NCBI GenBank assembly: GCA_029379385.1
Contig: CM055607.1
Location: 3,782,001-3,846,000, forward strand
DNA: 64,000 nt
Direction of reading: 5' to 3'
Source of the DNA: Quillaja saponaria
Lineage: Eukaryota; Streptophyta; Magnoliopsida; Fabales; Quillajaceae
The position numbers were made by a program, and so were the translations under genes. Positions 24,568 through 37,675 of the stretch are shown one piece after another. How positions within the stretch are numbered: position 1 is the stretch's first letter; each line of letters starts with the position of its first letter. The notes below the pieces were generated by a model. That model did no database searches. It was given only the letters and a program-made list of their open reading frames with translations, and was not told where the DNA came from.

Positions 24568-25721
24568 CTGAAATCTTCAGAAATAGCTATGGAGAACTCG
24601 CCACTTGGGTTGCAGAAACCACTATGACAGCATTTATCTGAGGAATATTTGCTTTCTAAAAATAAAAACAAAAAGAACATCTCATCCCCACGTCATTTTT
24701 ATTTTTAATACAATTTTCTTATTTTTCTTTTTAATAAAATTTGAGTTTTTTAAATTTTTATATTTTTAAATTTTATATATAATACGGAAGTTACTTGACG
24801 GGCCTGACGGCATAGATTACATAATAAAACATTATCGGTGTTAATTTTCACATTACTTTAGATAAAATGTGATGGTAAAAAATTAATTGATATAATTTTG
24901 AAGTTATTAATTAAAATATTTTTGTAATGAAAAAATTAAAAAATATAAATAAAAGTGAATTTAGAATCAACTTATAAAAATAAATATATTAAAAAAAAAA
25001 GCCGAATATTCTTGTTGATTTGTACAAAACCATGCACTTTATGTTAAAAATAATGCTTTAGTTTCATTTCACCATAATAGTTTGGGTTCTAATTTTGACA
25101 ATGAAAAAACTAAGGATAAGAAAAGAAAAAGATGACAAAATTAATACAATTTCTTCAAAACCATGCATCTTTTTGTTCAAAGAGTAAATTGTTTCAATTT
25201 GTAAATTATACATACATCTTTTATTTTTAAAATTTACACATTTGCTCTCAATTTTAAACAAATAGCAACTTAACTCCAAACTCTAAAAAATATAGAAAAG
25301 GTTTCTAAAATTCAACTTACTTGTCAACATGATTTTAGCCAAGTGAAGATCCTGTCAAAATATATAACGCATTGGATTTAGCATCTAAACTTGAATTTTC
25401 GAATTCTGAACACACACATGCACCTTCCATTTCCTACATATATAATACAGCATATATCTGTACAACTCCTAATGTAAAGGATCATCACATTTAAGTACAC
25501 TTAATTTCAAATTTATGTTACAGTCTCAGCTGAACAAATTCAGCTTCTCATTAAGGATAATGAAGAACGGGACTTATTCATGAAGAAACAGTAAGTGCAC
25601 TAAGATTCATAAAATCAAAAGAGACCTAGTTAACAGTGAGAAACCATGTACAATGTAAATGTCCATGGCTTGCCCAGGTCCGACACCATCCTATATCATA
25701 GTGAGACTCTTTCTTCTCCAG
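24568..25721. other. AT-rich spacer and DUF863 gene 3' UTR
   Basis: No gene seen. The last 200-300 bases are the likely 3' UTR of the minus-strand DUF863 gene, as they are less AT-rich than 24700-25300. Confidence 0.4.
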
Positions 25722-28700
25722 TTATATTGGAGATACAGAAGGGTTGTTAATAAGACATCTTTGCCGTGGTGGACCCCTAGTCCTCTTTCCCCATCCTGTT
25801 AGGCTTCTTTCTCCAAGTCCCGGCTCTTCACAGTTAGGTTGCTTGATCTGAGGTAGACAAAATGCAGGTAATGAAGGAGAGGGAGCAGAAACTCCAGAAC
25901 GCCTTCTCCCTCTTCCCCTACCACCCTTGCCACTCATTCTATTTGCCAGACTTGACTGCCAACTTCCACCACATGCCTTGATCAAGCCTTCGATTGTCTG
26001 AAGATCCTCGTTCACCTCGTTCCTTGACAGAGATGTTAGGCTGGGGAGTATATCTCTTTGAAAGTCATTCCGCTTCCTGCCTCTCCTTGTCTGACCTTTA
26101 CGAGGCCGTTTTGGCAAAGTGTTATGTTCTTTCGGGTTTTCCAAATCACGAGGTTTGTAGAAGTACTTTTCTACCTTGGTTTCTGTCAAATTTAGGGTCA
26201 TGAATTCAAAGTAATCAACTCCATCAGGAGTGAACTCTTCCTGAACTACACTATCCTTACCCGCCAAAATTTCTACAGTGTCATTCTTAATGTCACCCCT
26301 GTGCAAAGAAATTAACTCTGCAAACCAATGCAGGGAATCCCTAATTGGAGCCTCTGATTGGTGACTTGTCACATTGTCCTGGAGACTATTCACATAAGAT
26401 GATGATATCGCAACTAGAGCCTGTGCTGCGAACTTGACAAGTCTCTCGTCGGTTCTACAAGCATCCTCTAATGAGTTCACTAGTTCCTCATGTATGCTTT
26501 CCGAAAATTCTCCACCAGGGCTGATATCTATCTCTTTTTCAACAAGAATTTGTGCCTCTAAATCCATCTCAGTGGCAACCTTTATAATTGGAGCATCCGG
26601 TGTCAATTGAGTCTCTTCTTGAGTTACACATATATTCAAGTCAATTTGAAGCCTGGATTCAGCACTGTGGTTGAGTGATCTACTCCCGAGAACACCATCC
26701 ACTTTAAGGTTCACTTCAGACTCGGTCGAAATAGGTTCATATGCCAAACCAGATTTTTCTAATCCATAAGTGACAGAATTGTCAACTTCATTGGAAAAAT
26801 CAAGACAAGTAGGCTTCAATGGGAAGTTGGGAGTAGGATCCTTCATCAAAGGAGCCTTCTCATAAATAGGAAATCCATGAATCTTCATATTGCTTGGGCG
26901 ATCACCTTCAATCATCTTATGCCCAGTATCAATAGGCTGATCTGCTGATAAGCAATCATGGATTTCAGTACGTTTCTTTCTGGATTTAATCTTACTGATT
27001 AATTGCTGAGAATAGTTTTGTGAAGATTCCAAATCCATCTGATAAATACCTTGGCATTTTTCTGAAGATTTTTCATCACAATGAGGCCTTGCTCTAAACC
27101 AGGGAAATCTTTCCAGTAGGTTCCTGCCCTCACCCTCAGAAATGAAATTGTTAGGACAAATCACTCCATTCTGATGCTTATTTGGAGGTAATGCATTTAT
27201 ATCCAAATCCTTTGAAAACTTTGCATCTGTCATGCAGCCTGAATTCCAAAGTTCTTTAGGAGGACCATGTTGCATAAATTGTCCAGAATGAGAATTAATT
27301 TCAGTCATGCCATTTCGAGATCTGAGACTGATTGATGAGTGGCATGCCTCTAATTCATTAGAGTGTGAATGAGAACCAAGGCAAACATCATTTATGTATG
27401 ACACTTCAGCTCTTAAGCTTGTCGTTGAATTTAACTGAGGAGACATAGTAAAACAAGGGCTTCCTTGGATGGGTATGAAGTTCTGGCTCAAGATCCTAGG
27501 AGGCTCCCTCCTAGATGGTAAAAAGGATGACCTAGACTTTGCCACATCAGATTTAGGAACACACTGTATCTGCAGATTAACTATTTCTGAAAAGGCATCC
27601 TGATTTCTTGCAGAAATTTCTACACCAAACAGTTTCCTCTTTATCTGTCGTTCAGTCTTTTCCCTACCAGATGGTAGCACTATTGGGGCCTTCTTTTGTT
27701 CAGATTGTGCAGATTCACAAACCTTAAAATCTTGAGGACACATATTTCCACTGCAAGAACTTCTGTCATTTCTAGTTTCTCCTGAAAGAAAGCCACATCA
27801 GCCCATTAGCATTAAATTGAAGAACCTGCAATATTATTGTTAGTTTTATAGGATCTATAAACTAAAACAGCATCGCAACTTGAAAGAAATACTACTAAAT
27901 CCAAGTCTATACCAGCTTGCAAGAACAATCCCCGGTTTTTTTCATTGTCCAGAGGTTGATAGAAAACTCCTTGACTCCTTTCATTTTCTGCACTTCGAGA
28001 AGATGCCTTAGCCAAATAGCAAATGCCTGAATATCCCTTTCCAGATAAAATCTGTGTGTGAATCTTCTTTTCAAAGCAGGTACCAGAAGATGGAGCAGAA
28101 GTTTCCCCAACCTGATCAATGGGCTCATTCAAATCCAAGTTACCATGGTCTTTGCTTAAATACAAACTAGAACTCAATGAACCACCATCACAACCAGATA
28201 CAGTACCAATAGGAGTAGAAAATTTTCCTCTTCTCTCATGTATAGACTCATTGTTCCTGTTAGAATGAAAGCTTTCCTCCCTAGACACCTTAAAACTTCC
28301 CTTACTTTCAGCTTCAAAATCAATATATTCGTCAGCTGGAAGTTCAAGATCAAACAATTTTCTACACATCTTCTTGCATTTTGAGTCCAAGGATTCTTCA
28401 TTCAGCTCTTCTCCACTTTGGTTGGGAGCACAGCTAGACTGCATTGCATTTCCTTTCACAGAAATAGAATAAGACTGGATGTTATCTAAACCTGAGTTAA
28501 ACTGTCTAGCAAAATGGGAATCCACCATGGGAAAATTGGAACAATTCTGCCTCCCATCATCATCTTCAAATTGAATTCTAGATGAAAATAGGTTCGATTG
28601 TGATGTCCCTGCTGGTATTGGATATTTCCGTATTTCTTTGTTCCTAATATTATACATCAAGTCCCTTTGTCTTCTGTAAAGACGGTGGAGTTCATGGAGC

Positions 28701-29088
28701 TGGATGACAAAATTATCCAAAGTTAGTTCAAAGTTCAAACATCATTGAAGTGTTGGACCTTTGATTTTAATCTCTGATGACAAAGAAACCTTATATACTA
28801 TTTTCCCAAAAGCAAAAAAAAAAAATGCATCTCAGATTAAACCTCACAATTGAAAATGCATACCTGATGCTTGAATATGGACTCGTGAATCAATATAGTT
28901 TTCCTCATTTTCTCTGTATTATACCCATCCATGTGTGGCCTTGTTGACATTAATATGCCATAATACTCAGGGTTTTTGGAGATTGTGTTTTCTTCTTGAA
29001 GAGACCAGTTAGTGTTGCCAGTATTAGTTAAACCATGCATTGAATAACATCCCGGTAAATACATCTTAGAGTGTATTTTTGTTCCCAT
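25722..29088 (-). CDS. DUF863 family protein
   Basis: Plant-specific protein of unknown function (Pfam DUF863). Coding exons on the minus strand: 29088-28864, 28699-27913 and 27781-25722. Phases fit (0, then 1) and give 1023 aa, within the usual range for the family. The start MGTKIHSKMYLPGCYSMH is the family's N-terminus (MGTKVQ.K.YLPGYYSM). The exon 1-2 junction rebuilds the conserved IFKHQ-LHELHRLYRRQRDLM. Further family marks are IKRKLFGVEI at the start of exon 3, WFAELISLH in the middle, and a C-terminal half with TLNLTETKVEKYFYKPR, RRGRKRNDFQRDILPSLTSL, CGGSWQSS and the ending GWGKRTRGPPRQRC. The GKGGRGRGRRRSG stretch is basic and AT-hook-like, suggesting a nuclear protein (inference). 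A longer open frame upstream of exon 2 is intron read-through, not a second start. Confidence 0.88.
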
Positions 29089-32000
29089 TCCTGAAACAAG
29101 TGAAAGAAACAAACCAACCAGCTTGAAAAGCGAAGAAAAATATCAGACAACCAGTTCAAGAAAAATCAAAGCGAAGCAAATTCTAAGTTTGTTATGCATC
29201 CGGAAGATAAGCATTCAATCATAATTGCAGACTGCAACTTAAATAATTCACTACTTCCAGGATTATATCTTCAAGATGAATAGTGAACGATCTGAAGTTG
29301 TAACTGATTCCAGCTCAAAGAGCTAGTGGTATGTAATAAGTAAGGTATTTAAAATAGAGAAGAATGATCCTTTTTTCCTTTCAAATCAATTCAATTGTAC
29401 CCAAAAGAACGGCCTCTGTGTATTGGCAGTCGCCATTGATTAACTAAACATCCTGAAAAAAAAGCTGTTAAGAATTATCTATCTGAATTGCCAAAAAAAG
29501 CTGTTAAGAATTATCTATCTGAATTGCCATAACTAATTATACTCCCAACCAAATGACAATTGGTTTTTCATGATTTCTGAAAAAAGAAAAAGAGTATTCC
29601 CCATCTCAAAGCTTAAAAACATCTAAATTTCATCTTGGAATAAGATGAAGATATCTGATATAGTAATGATGTATAAACCAAGACATGAAATTTCTAAGAT
29701 ATGCTGCTTAAAATTAAATTAGATGCCAGAAATTTCATCTAGTAGAGTTGAAATCAGTGTCACAGAAATATTAGACATAGATACATAGTTCACCTGTTAC
29801 TTATTCCACAAAGACATAATTGTAAGGGGTTAAACCAAAACCTGAAAGCCCAAGACATGCACTATCACTATGTTAATTACCACTGTAATTAGATACCCTT
29901 ATCTTGCCAGTCGTTGACAAAGTAATCAATTTTTCACATCTGATCTCGGCCAGTAAAACCAATTTGGCATCTTTGGAAAATCGGAATAAAACAAAAAGCT
30001 ATGTGGTCAGCTAAACTTTATTTCAAAACCTCTAGTCCAGAACATCAAGGGATGCAGTAAAGTAACCAAATCCAACAAGCAAAGCACATGTAGAAACAAA
30101 TTTTATAGATTAAACAACATAATGCAATCTTATTATAAAAGCACAAAAGGTAAACTCCTGAAGTCACCCTACGTAAATAATAGTTAGCAATAAACTGGAA
30201 ATGTAGAATTCTTATAGGACACAAAACTTCTCAATTTAAAAATGAAAATTCCAGGTAGGTTACACATCAATCCTGAATAGTAGTGCCCAAAGACAGAAGG
30301 GAAATATTGCTGGACTGAGTTCACTTCATAGTTATTCTCAGTGACAGAATTACAACAGTATATATATTCTTTTAGCAACCTATAAACCAATTAGCCAGAT
30401 TAACAGAGATGTTAACTAGAAGGGAAAAAAATATAGATAGAGAGATAGAATCAACTGTACCAGCCGCAAGAAATTGAAGCTGTAAAATACATACACGTAA
30501 TGCGAAACCCAGTAATAACATATAATTAGCAGTACATAATTGAATCAAAATCACCTCATATACAAATGATCTTCTATTCCTTCTCAGAGCTCCCTCCTAA
30601 ATTCATTGGATTCCTCAAAGACAACCCACAAACACAACCAGGTCCATGACAATTCACAGCCACAGCACAGAACGATAGGTACAGAAAAACCCTGAAAGCA
30701 GATGAACCAGAATAGGAAAAGAACGACCTCATCGAGCCCAAACAACAAAGTGGATGCCCTCTGTACTGCCATTGAATAAACTCAGATCATCACCAGACAA
30801 AAGTAAATGCAAAAATTCAGATCTTCTGGGCCAGAATCTGATGAAATAGAGAAATCCCACATCCTAGGCACAAGAAGATCTTTTCCACACCATAAAGCAA
30901 CACATTACCTCTCCAAGAACAAAGACTTCCCAATTTGTCAACTTCTGGTCTGCCATTATTCTATGTGCTTTGCTTCACCTATAGCGTTGGTTCAATGATG
31001 TCTTTCACATTTAATTGATAAAAAATGTTTTCTTTCTGGGTTTTCGAGTATATTAAAGATATGGGTATTTTTTATTTTTTCACAATTCCAGATTCTCTCC
31101 ACCTTCCATGTTTTTTGGGTACACATAAATATATTGGGAAAGTACTTAAAAATAATAATTTGTGGGCACCTGAGTTTACTCAGAGGCAACAAGTGAACAA
31201 ACCTACCAGTTTCTGAAAGTTATTGACCCCACTACTGAATAAATCTTTATGTGTGTAATCCACGCGCTTCTATAGCGCAACAAAAGATTTGTTGTATTAT
31301 CCTCAAAGTCGTACTTCAGGTACGAAGGCGGCACAACGCACTCTGGCGGATTCAACGCGGCTTGTGTGTTGAGACGTTCTGTTTTTCAGGCTATCCATAT
31401 TACTTTTTCACGGTCAATGGAGGCGCGTGGGCTGAAGCTTATACTTAGTTAAGCTTTGGTTGGTACAAAAATATTTTTCCAAACATAAAAATTAAAAAAT
31501 GGGCAAATGAATTTGCTTTGTGTTTATATATTTTTACATGCGAAAGGGATAACTGTAAAATTAGCAATACATATTTGAGATCCATTATCAATTCATTGCA
31601 TTAGTAACTTTTCCTCATGTTAGTTTTTCTTTATCATATCTAGGGACAATTTGATTTAGATTTTAGTTTGAGAACACTTCCAAAACTATGGTTGTAAACG
31701 ACTAATTATTGTTTTAGTTTGGTTTGAATGACACTTTTGAAATTGTGGAGGACAAAAAATGGCTTCAATTTATAATAATAATAAATAAATAAAAAGACTT
31801 TAAGGGCATTTTCGATTGTTTGGTCCTTTTTTTTTTTTTTTTTTTTTTATACAGTTGCACTCAATTAAAAATTAAGTTGCAATTATATTTATCAATATAT
31901 ATAATTATATATATATATATAGTTTTAGGGGTATATTTATAAAATAAGAAATAAATAAATAAATTATTTATGCTTTTATTTTCAATTTTATATTATTATT

Positions 32001-33567
32001 ATTTTTTTTTAAAACTACGTATGGGCCGTGTAAATGAATCCTAATTCATGCACTAAGTCACATTTCTTAATTATGACGTCTATGTAAAATTAATAATAAC
32101 GATATAAAAAAACTTTAATTGTTTAACAAAAAATTTGTTTTACTATTTAGTATGTAAAACGCATAAAAATTTAGTTGAGAATAAATCATATTTTTCTCTT
32201 ATCATTTTAAATAAGTCTTATAATAAATTTATATATTCATTAATTCCTGTTTTTAAAATTTTCTTTTAAATAAGTTCTAAATTTTAAATCAAAATTTTTA
32301 TATTCAACCCTTATTTTTTTTTTAATTTAAAATATTAATTAAGTAGACTAATTTTCTAAAATCATATTATTAATTTAGAAACTAAATTTTTTTTATTTAA
32401 TAACTCAAACAGGAATAAATATTTTTAAAATAATTAGATTTTTATCATCCCCTTTAATATATATTTTTATTAAAAAATGTAGTTCTCATCATGAGAAAAT
32501 AACAATAAATCAAGTTAAATTTGAAAAAAAAAATTCTTTAAATGTTTTTTAGAAACAAAAAAATGAAAGTAGATAATGAGAACTTTTAAAACTTTCATTA
32601 GTAATTATATAATGAATTTGTTTTCTAATTTTATGCTTGTGTTTTTTTTATTTTTAAATTGTTTCGCTTAATTAATATTTTAAGCTAAAAATTTAAAACA
32701 TGGATAAAAGTGGTATGAAAAGTTTGAGTTTAAAATTTATAACTTATTTGAAAAAAAAAAATCTTAAAAGTTAAAGTTATTAGGAATATAAAATTATTAT
32801 AGGATTTATTTAAAATTTTAAAAAAGAAAAAAAGAAAGTAAGACTTATTGTACTTTTTCAATTTAGTTAATTAGGCATAAATTTTTCAATTTAGTAGATG
32901 TCAATAAGATTAATGTATTGACTAACAAGAATTTGATACAGTAATAAGCGAGCTATATTCCTATAATGAGAACACAAATTCAAATCTTAGAAAAATAATG
33001 CATGTGAAAAAATCTAAATAAATAAATAAATAAATAGGATCAATCTATTAAGAGACTCAACATAAAAGCGAAGGAGTTATGTGAAGTGAGCTGTTAAATG
33101 CGTATTTTAAATATGCACTCTTTATCCATATATTCTATTAATAATCCATTTTTAAGTGTCAAGTCCTTTAACAAATAGATCAAAACAGTCAAAATTAGAA
33201 CAAAATATATTGAAAATAATAAAAAGAATTATCTTCTATTTTTTATGTACTAAAATAAGCGATTAGTATAGAAAGAACTACAGATCCTTTTAATTATTAT
33301 GCATTTTTTGTTTTTAATGGAATTCTTATTTTATATTGCATCCATTTAACTAGTTAAGTAGTATATAGGACTAATGTTGTTAAGATTACATTGCTGTGAT
33401 TCGAGAGACACCACAATAATACCATATTTGATCCAAAGAAAAGGAACATTTCTTAACTCAATTAGCAGCAAAGTAAGATACAAATAAATTCACAATTTAC
33501 AACTTGTTTTCATAAACCTTTCTCTTTTATTCTGCAAATCAGTTGGGCCTTGCCAACTTGTCCTCCC
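29089..33567. other. DUF863 gene 5' region and long AT-rich spacer
   Basis: From 29089 to about 31000 lies the probable 5' leader of the DUF863 gene, perhaps with a leader intron; the less AT-rich stretch 30560-30960 could be its first exon. A small GC-richer island at 31250-31445 contains the short inverted repeat TCGTAC..GTACGA but no recognisable gene. From 31450 to 33500 the DNA is very AT-rich, with a T run at 31828-31849, TA-rich stretches and (TAAA)n at 33017-33035. No coding sequence seen. Confidence 0.45.
29457..29528. repeat. Perfect 36-bp tandem duplication
   Basis: Two identical adjacent 36-base copies (29457-29492 and 29493-29528), each containing AAGCTGTTAAGAATTATC and ending GAATTGCC. 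The lack of any difference points to a recent event. It lies upstream of the DUF863 start codon. Confidence 0.92.
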
Positions 33568-34555
33568 TCACCACACTTTTTTATGGCCCATGAGACCAAG
33601 AATCTCATCCCACAGCCCAATACTTTCAACATTTCCCAACCCAACAACACTTGGGCTACAAGCAGCCACTGTCCAATAACCAGCTCTTATTTCATCTTTC
33701 AATTGTTCTTTCTCCCACCCACAGTATCCATCAAAGAACCTAAAATCCCCAAGACCCACCACATCCCTCTTCACCATCTCAGCTGCACAACCTACACTCT
33801 CCTTAGTCCCATAATACAAACCCTTTATCACCTCCTCAAAAATCCCACTCTTCCCCACCCCATCATCATCGCCGCCATCTTTTGGGCTCACCAAAAACAA
33901 CCCTTCCTCTAAGGGCCCACCAAAGAACAAAGGCCTATTTGAAAATAAACCCTCTACATCAACCATTGTTGATCTTGTCTCCTTGATTGACATTAGAGAC
34001 GGTCGGTTGAGTATGATCCCGGATGGGCCTAATGGGCCATTTGATAGTAGCAGGATCACAGTTCGCTCAAAAATATGAACCCCATCCAGCTTTTCGGTTG
34101 CAATGAGCACACAACCCTTTTCGGGCTCAAGAATTTTATGGGCCCATTTGTCCCCAATATTGATAGGTGGAGGCTGATCCACCACTGAATCAGGATCAAC
34201 AACATTTGAAGGAGGTTCTTCTGGCCGTGGCAATTGTTCTCTGGCTACTAGTCTTGCACGGAATGATCGCCAATCGGGATCCAAGGGCGAGGAAGATGAC
34301 AAGTGGCAACCTATCAATCACAACCCTTTTAGATAAATTGTCTCCAATCTTTTTTGTATATACCATATAATAATATAGTAATGAGTAGAAGAAGAAACTG
34401 AAGTACTTACATGTTGTAGACAATGTACTAACTTTTCTCCACTGAGATTGATGAAAATTTCTCTTTGGGCAAGCAAAAGTTCCAAGTCGGGTACTTGTTG
34501 ATAGAAGCTCTATGGGTTTTATAAAGGAATTTGAGGAGAGAAAGTTAGCTTCCAT
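33568..34555 (-). CDS. DUF179 (AlgH/UPF0301-like) protein, probably plastid
   Basis: Member of the DUF179/YqgE-AlgH family, of bacterial origin and unknown biochemical role. Two coding exons: 34555-34411 and 34310-33568, joined in phase 1 to give 295 aa. The donor is GTAAGT. Exon 1 (MEANFLSSNSFIKPIELLST) has the Ser/Thr-rich, acid-poor make-up of a plastid transit peptide. Exon 2 carries the domain: PEKGCVLIATEKLDGVHIFE, RTVILLLSNGPLGPSGIILN, then PLFFGGPLEEGLFLVSPKD, FFDGYCGWEKEQLKDEIRAG and YWTVAAC. These match the bacterial order (G.LLIA, RSVILL..H...GA.GLILN, GGPV...G..LH, GY.GWG.GQLE.E...W). Arabidopsis homologues include At3g29240 and At1g33780. The start was set at 34555 because upstream codons in that frame are low-complexity leader over a microsatellite. 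Confidence 0.9.
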
Positions 34556-34641
34556 ACTAGATGTTTGATTAGTACCTTTTCTCTGAAGTGTTGTAGTCTT
34601 GTAGATAAGAATGGTGAAGGATAATGAACAATAGATCAATT

Positions 34642-34642
34642 G

Positions 34643-34690
<48 letters not shown>
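34642..34690. repeat. (TA)n(TG)n microsatellite in the DUF179 promoter
   Basis: About nine TA units run directly into about fifteen TG units. On the gene's strand this is (CA)n followed by (TA)n, ending about 90 bp before the start codon. The TA part could serve as the TATA element, so repeat length may affect expression (inference). Confidence 0.9.
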
Positions 34691-34691
<1 letters not shown>

Positions 34692-37675
34692 AATGAGATT
34701 GAATGTGCATCACACAAGTTATGTTTTGTATGCCATTCCATCCAAGTTGGATGTCATTATTTTAGGTATGGGCCAGTGGATAGACCTTTACACATGGCAC
34801 AACAGGACTGCAACCAGTCCTTCCTTTGTAGGTATAGGATAAATCCAAGCCAGTTATCAATTTTGCAGTAGTTACCTACTTAGAAAAGTTGAAACAGTAT
34901 CAATAGAGCAGGTAAGTCCTTGTCGTGTGGTATTCCAAATGGCACTATGCCATTGCAAAAATTCTGAGTAAAAAATGTTAGCAGCTTTTGGGTTTGGTTT
35001 GAAACTAGGATGCTTTGTCCATCTTCCAATATCAACAACTGTATGTTTCTCTTTTTTTTGCTAAGACAACTGTATGTTTCTCAAGTGGCAGCGTTCATAT
35101 GCTACAACATTATGTTCAAAAATAATATAAGTAGGGACTAGGGAGACAAGACGCAAATCTAAATAGTAACTAAAGCTGAAAACATTTTCAGAACATGAGA
35201 AGTTCAAATATATAATTCTAGCTTAGAGATGATATGATGCATGGGATGTTAATATAACAAGTTTTTTAAATCCTGCATTATTTTTGTATTTTTGATGTCC
35301 AAGTTGCATCCCCTATAATAGGCTCCAACTAATCCTGTCTGATTATCAGTTTTGACTTCTATCTTTTACTAAACCACATGTAAACTAATAGAACAGTAAG
35401 CAAAATATAAATGATTAGATGATCCACAGATTTTTGTTCTTCCTAATAATATTAATCTGAAGGTAAACCATTCTCTTCTTTTTTTTCTATATTACGATTC
35501 ACGTTCACCCACTGTAATTGAAATTTCTATAGTGTACAATATATGCCAGTTGAATCAACTTAATTTTTTTATTTCCATGTTTACTGCAGAAAGAAAACAA
35601 TGAAATACTAAATGTATTATGTATGCAACAGATGGAGATATCAATTCAAGAGTACAATAAATATCCATTTTCTCATCTGGCTTAACATACGAAAACAGAT
35701 CAAACAGATCAATGGGAAATACTTGGTTGAAATGGCTCTATATCTTTGCCCTCTTTCTTTTTTATCCAGTGAACAAATGAAAAAAAATAAAAATATTCAC
35801 CTAAACTGAAACCAGTTCCACCATACAATGCAAAAATAATCTTTAATTGCTAACCTTGATAATGGAGATCCATTCCACAATGATTACACCAGATTTTGCT
35901 ACCAAACTCTATCCCATCTTAACTTTCTGTAAACTCCATATGATTCCACCACTATAAGTTCTATCAGAATTCTCAATGTTGCTTTGCAAGTAACATCTCC
36001 AAGTCCATGGAAATATGAATAGGACAAATAGATCAGTATCTACATGTTGGAAAGTAGGGTAGATGGAGAAAAAAGTTTAAATCAACTATCCATAAATTTT
36101 ATCATATAAACTTATATTTATCGTTACTGAATACTTCTGCCCCCAGTAACATATCTTCTTGGATCGAGGAACAATTTGTTGTAGTTAGCTGAGAAAAATA
36201 ATCTAGGAGGAGAGAGCTTGAATGCTTTACCTTAACATTAAAAACAGAAAAGTTCACATTCACAAGGGTTTTCATTTTCAAGAAATTTATTCACGCCCTT
36301 TGCCTTCATCCGTTTTTCATGAGGTGCTTGATTACCATTGACTATATGTCTATATTAGATCATGTGAAAGAATTTAATAGAACACTGAAGATAAGTAAAC
36401 AAATGACAACAATTACTTAATATTTCATAAATACAACTCAAACGCGAAGTTATTTGAACTAATAATGCAAAAGGGGAAAAATCACCTCCCCAAAAACTTG
36501 AGTAACAGAATAGCATCATAATAGTGAACCACGAAGCAAAAGAGAACAAATAAATGGGGAAAAACAAGAAAAAAACAAATTTAACCTACAGCCAGACACC
36601 ACCCCAATAAAGGAACAAAGTAAAACAGAAACTAACTATTTGGTCCTTGATAAGACTACAGTACCGACTAGAACAGTGGTCTCAGCCACAATAAAAATTC
36701 ACAGAGAAGGCAGGCAATCATACCTTCACTTTGCCAAATACAACCACAGCCTAAATTTTTTGCAACAATGACTTCAAAGTGCTAGTGTTGCTATCCCTTT
36801 TCATCTTTCTTAAATCTGGAAAAGACCAAAAAAGCTGAGAGTATTAGAAACACAAAAGATGAAAATCAACCAAAAGGGGGATGCAAAGAAAGGGAAACAG
36901 AAAAAAGTAGAAGATGAAAAACAAAAAACGGGACATACATTTATCCTCCCACCCTTTTTCAGCATTAGGCTGGCAACAGTGAAAACTTATTGAGTTTCTC
37001 CACCTATGGGCATGAATCTTGGCAGCTTCAGTCTGTAGTGTGAGAAGCCAGCCAGCCACCAGCTTCTCCAAGGCACTGGTGGTGTTGAACTTCACCCTAC
37101 TTTCTTCAGTAGACAATCATTTACCAGCACACTACAGAATTTACCAACTAAATTGCAACAAGGCTGCCAATATCAAACTAGAAAAAGTTAAACTTTGCAC
37201 TTTTGACCGTTCCAAACTTGACTCTAGATATAAAGAAGCAAAATTTAAAAGGAAAATATTTCGACTGCTACCCCTTTTCTGACATTACACATTTGGTTTA
37301 GGTAGTTGCTTCTGCATTTCAATATATACCCAGCAATTCATTTATTATTAAGCATGTTTGGTTAATATAAAGATGACACAGTCACCTATCATGAGTACCA
37401 AAAAGAATTGAATGGTTAGTAATGTTAATTATCTTTTCAGTAAAAAATGAGCGACTTTGAGAATATGCACTGAAGTACATATCTGAACTACACCATTTCA
37501 TTTGGGTAGTCAAAAATGTCGCAGCAGTCAGCATATTTGGAAAACAGAAGCATCTCCCAAAATGTTTTCATCATCAGCTTTTATCAAAGTGCTCCTGCCA
37601 GCTTCAAGTGAAAGAATGCTTTCCAATATAAGAAACAAAGCAGCATATGCAACTGAATTACCATTCTTATAAGTT
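34691..37675. other. Spacer between the DUF179 and second PPR genes
   Basis: Mostly AT-rich with no supported gene. The segment 36950-37120 is less AT-rich and, on the minus strand, open for 90 codons (around SALEKLVAGWLLTLQTEAAK); it could be an untranslated exon of the upstream PPR transcript. The final 200-300 bases are the likely PPR 3' UTR. Confidence 0.4.

Noticed and set aside
24315..24680. 121-codon open frame on the minus strand
   Set aside because: Overlaps the plus-strand glutaredoxin-like fragment; its sequence is low-complexity and matches no family I know.
31251..31448. GC-richer island with a 65-codon frame and a short hairpin, considered as tRNA or small RNA
   Set aside because: No tRNA arms, no CCA-type acceptor pairing, no snoRNA boxes that I could place; not enough to name anything.
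33550..33912. 120-codon open frame on the plus strand, Pro/His/Thr-rich
   Set aside because: Antisense of the DUF179 domain exon; composition is a by-product of that coding sequence.
34412..34741. Longer N-terminus for the DUF179 protein
   Set aside because: The added residues come from the (CA)n/(TA)n microsatellite (poly-His-Thr, Ile-Tyr) and precede a normal transit-peptide start at 34555.
36844..37116. 90-codon minus-strand frame between the DUF179 and PPR genes
   Set aside because: Half of it is low-complexity, there is no recognised domain and no clear splice links; left as a possible untranslated exon.
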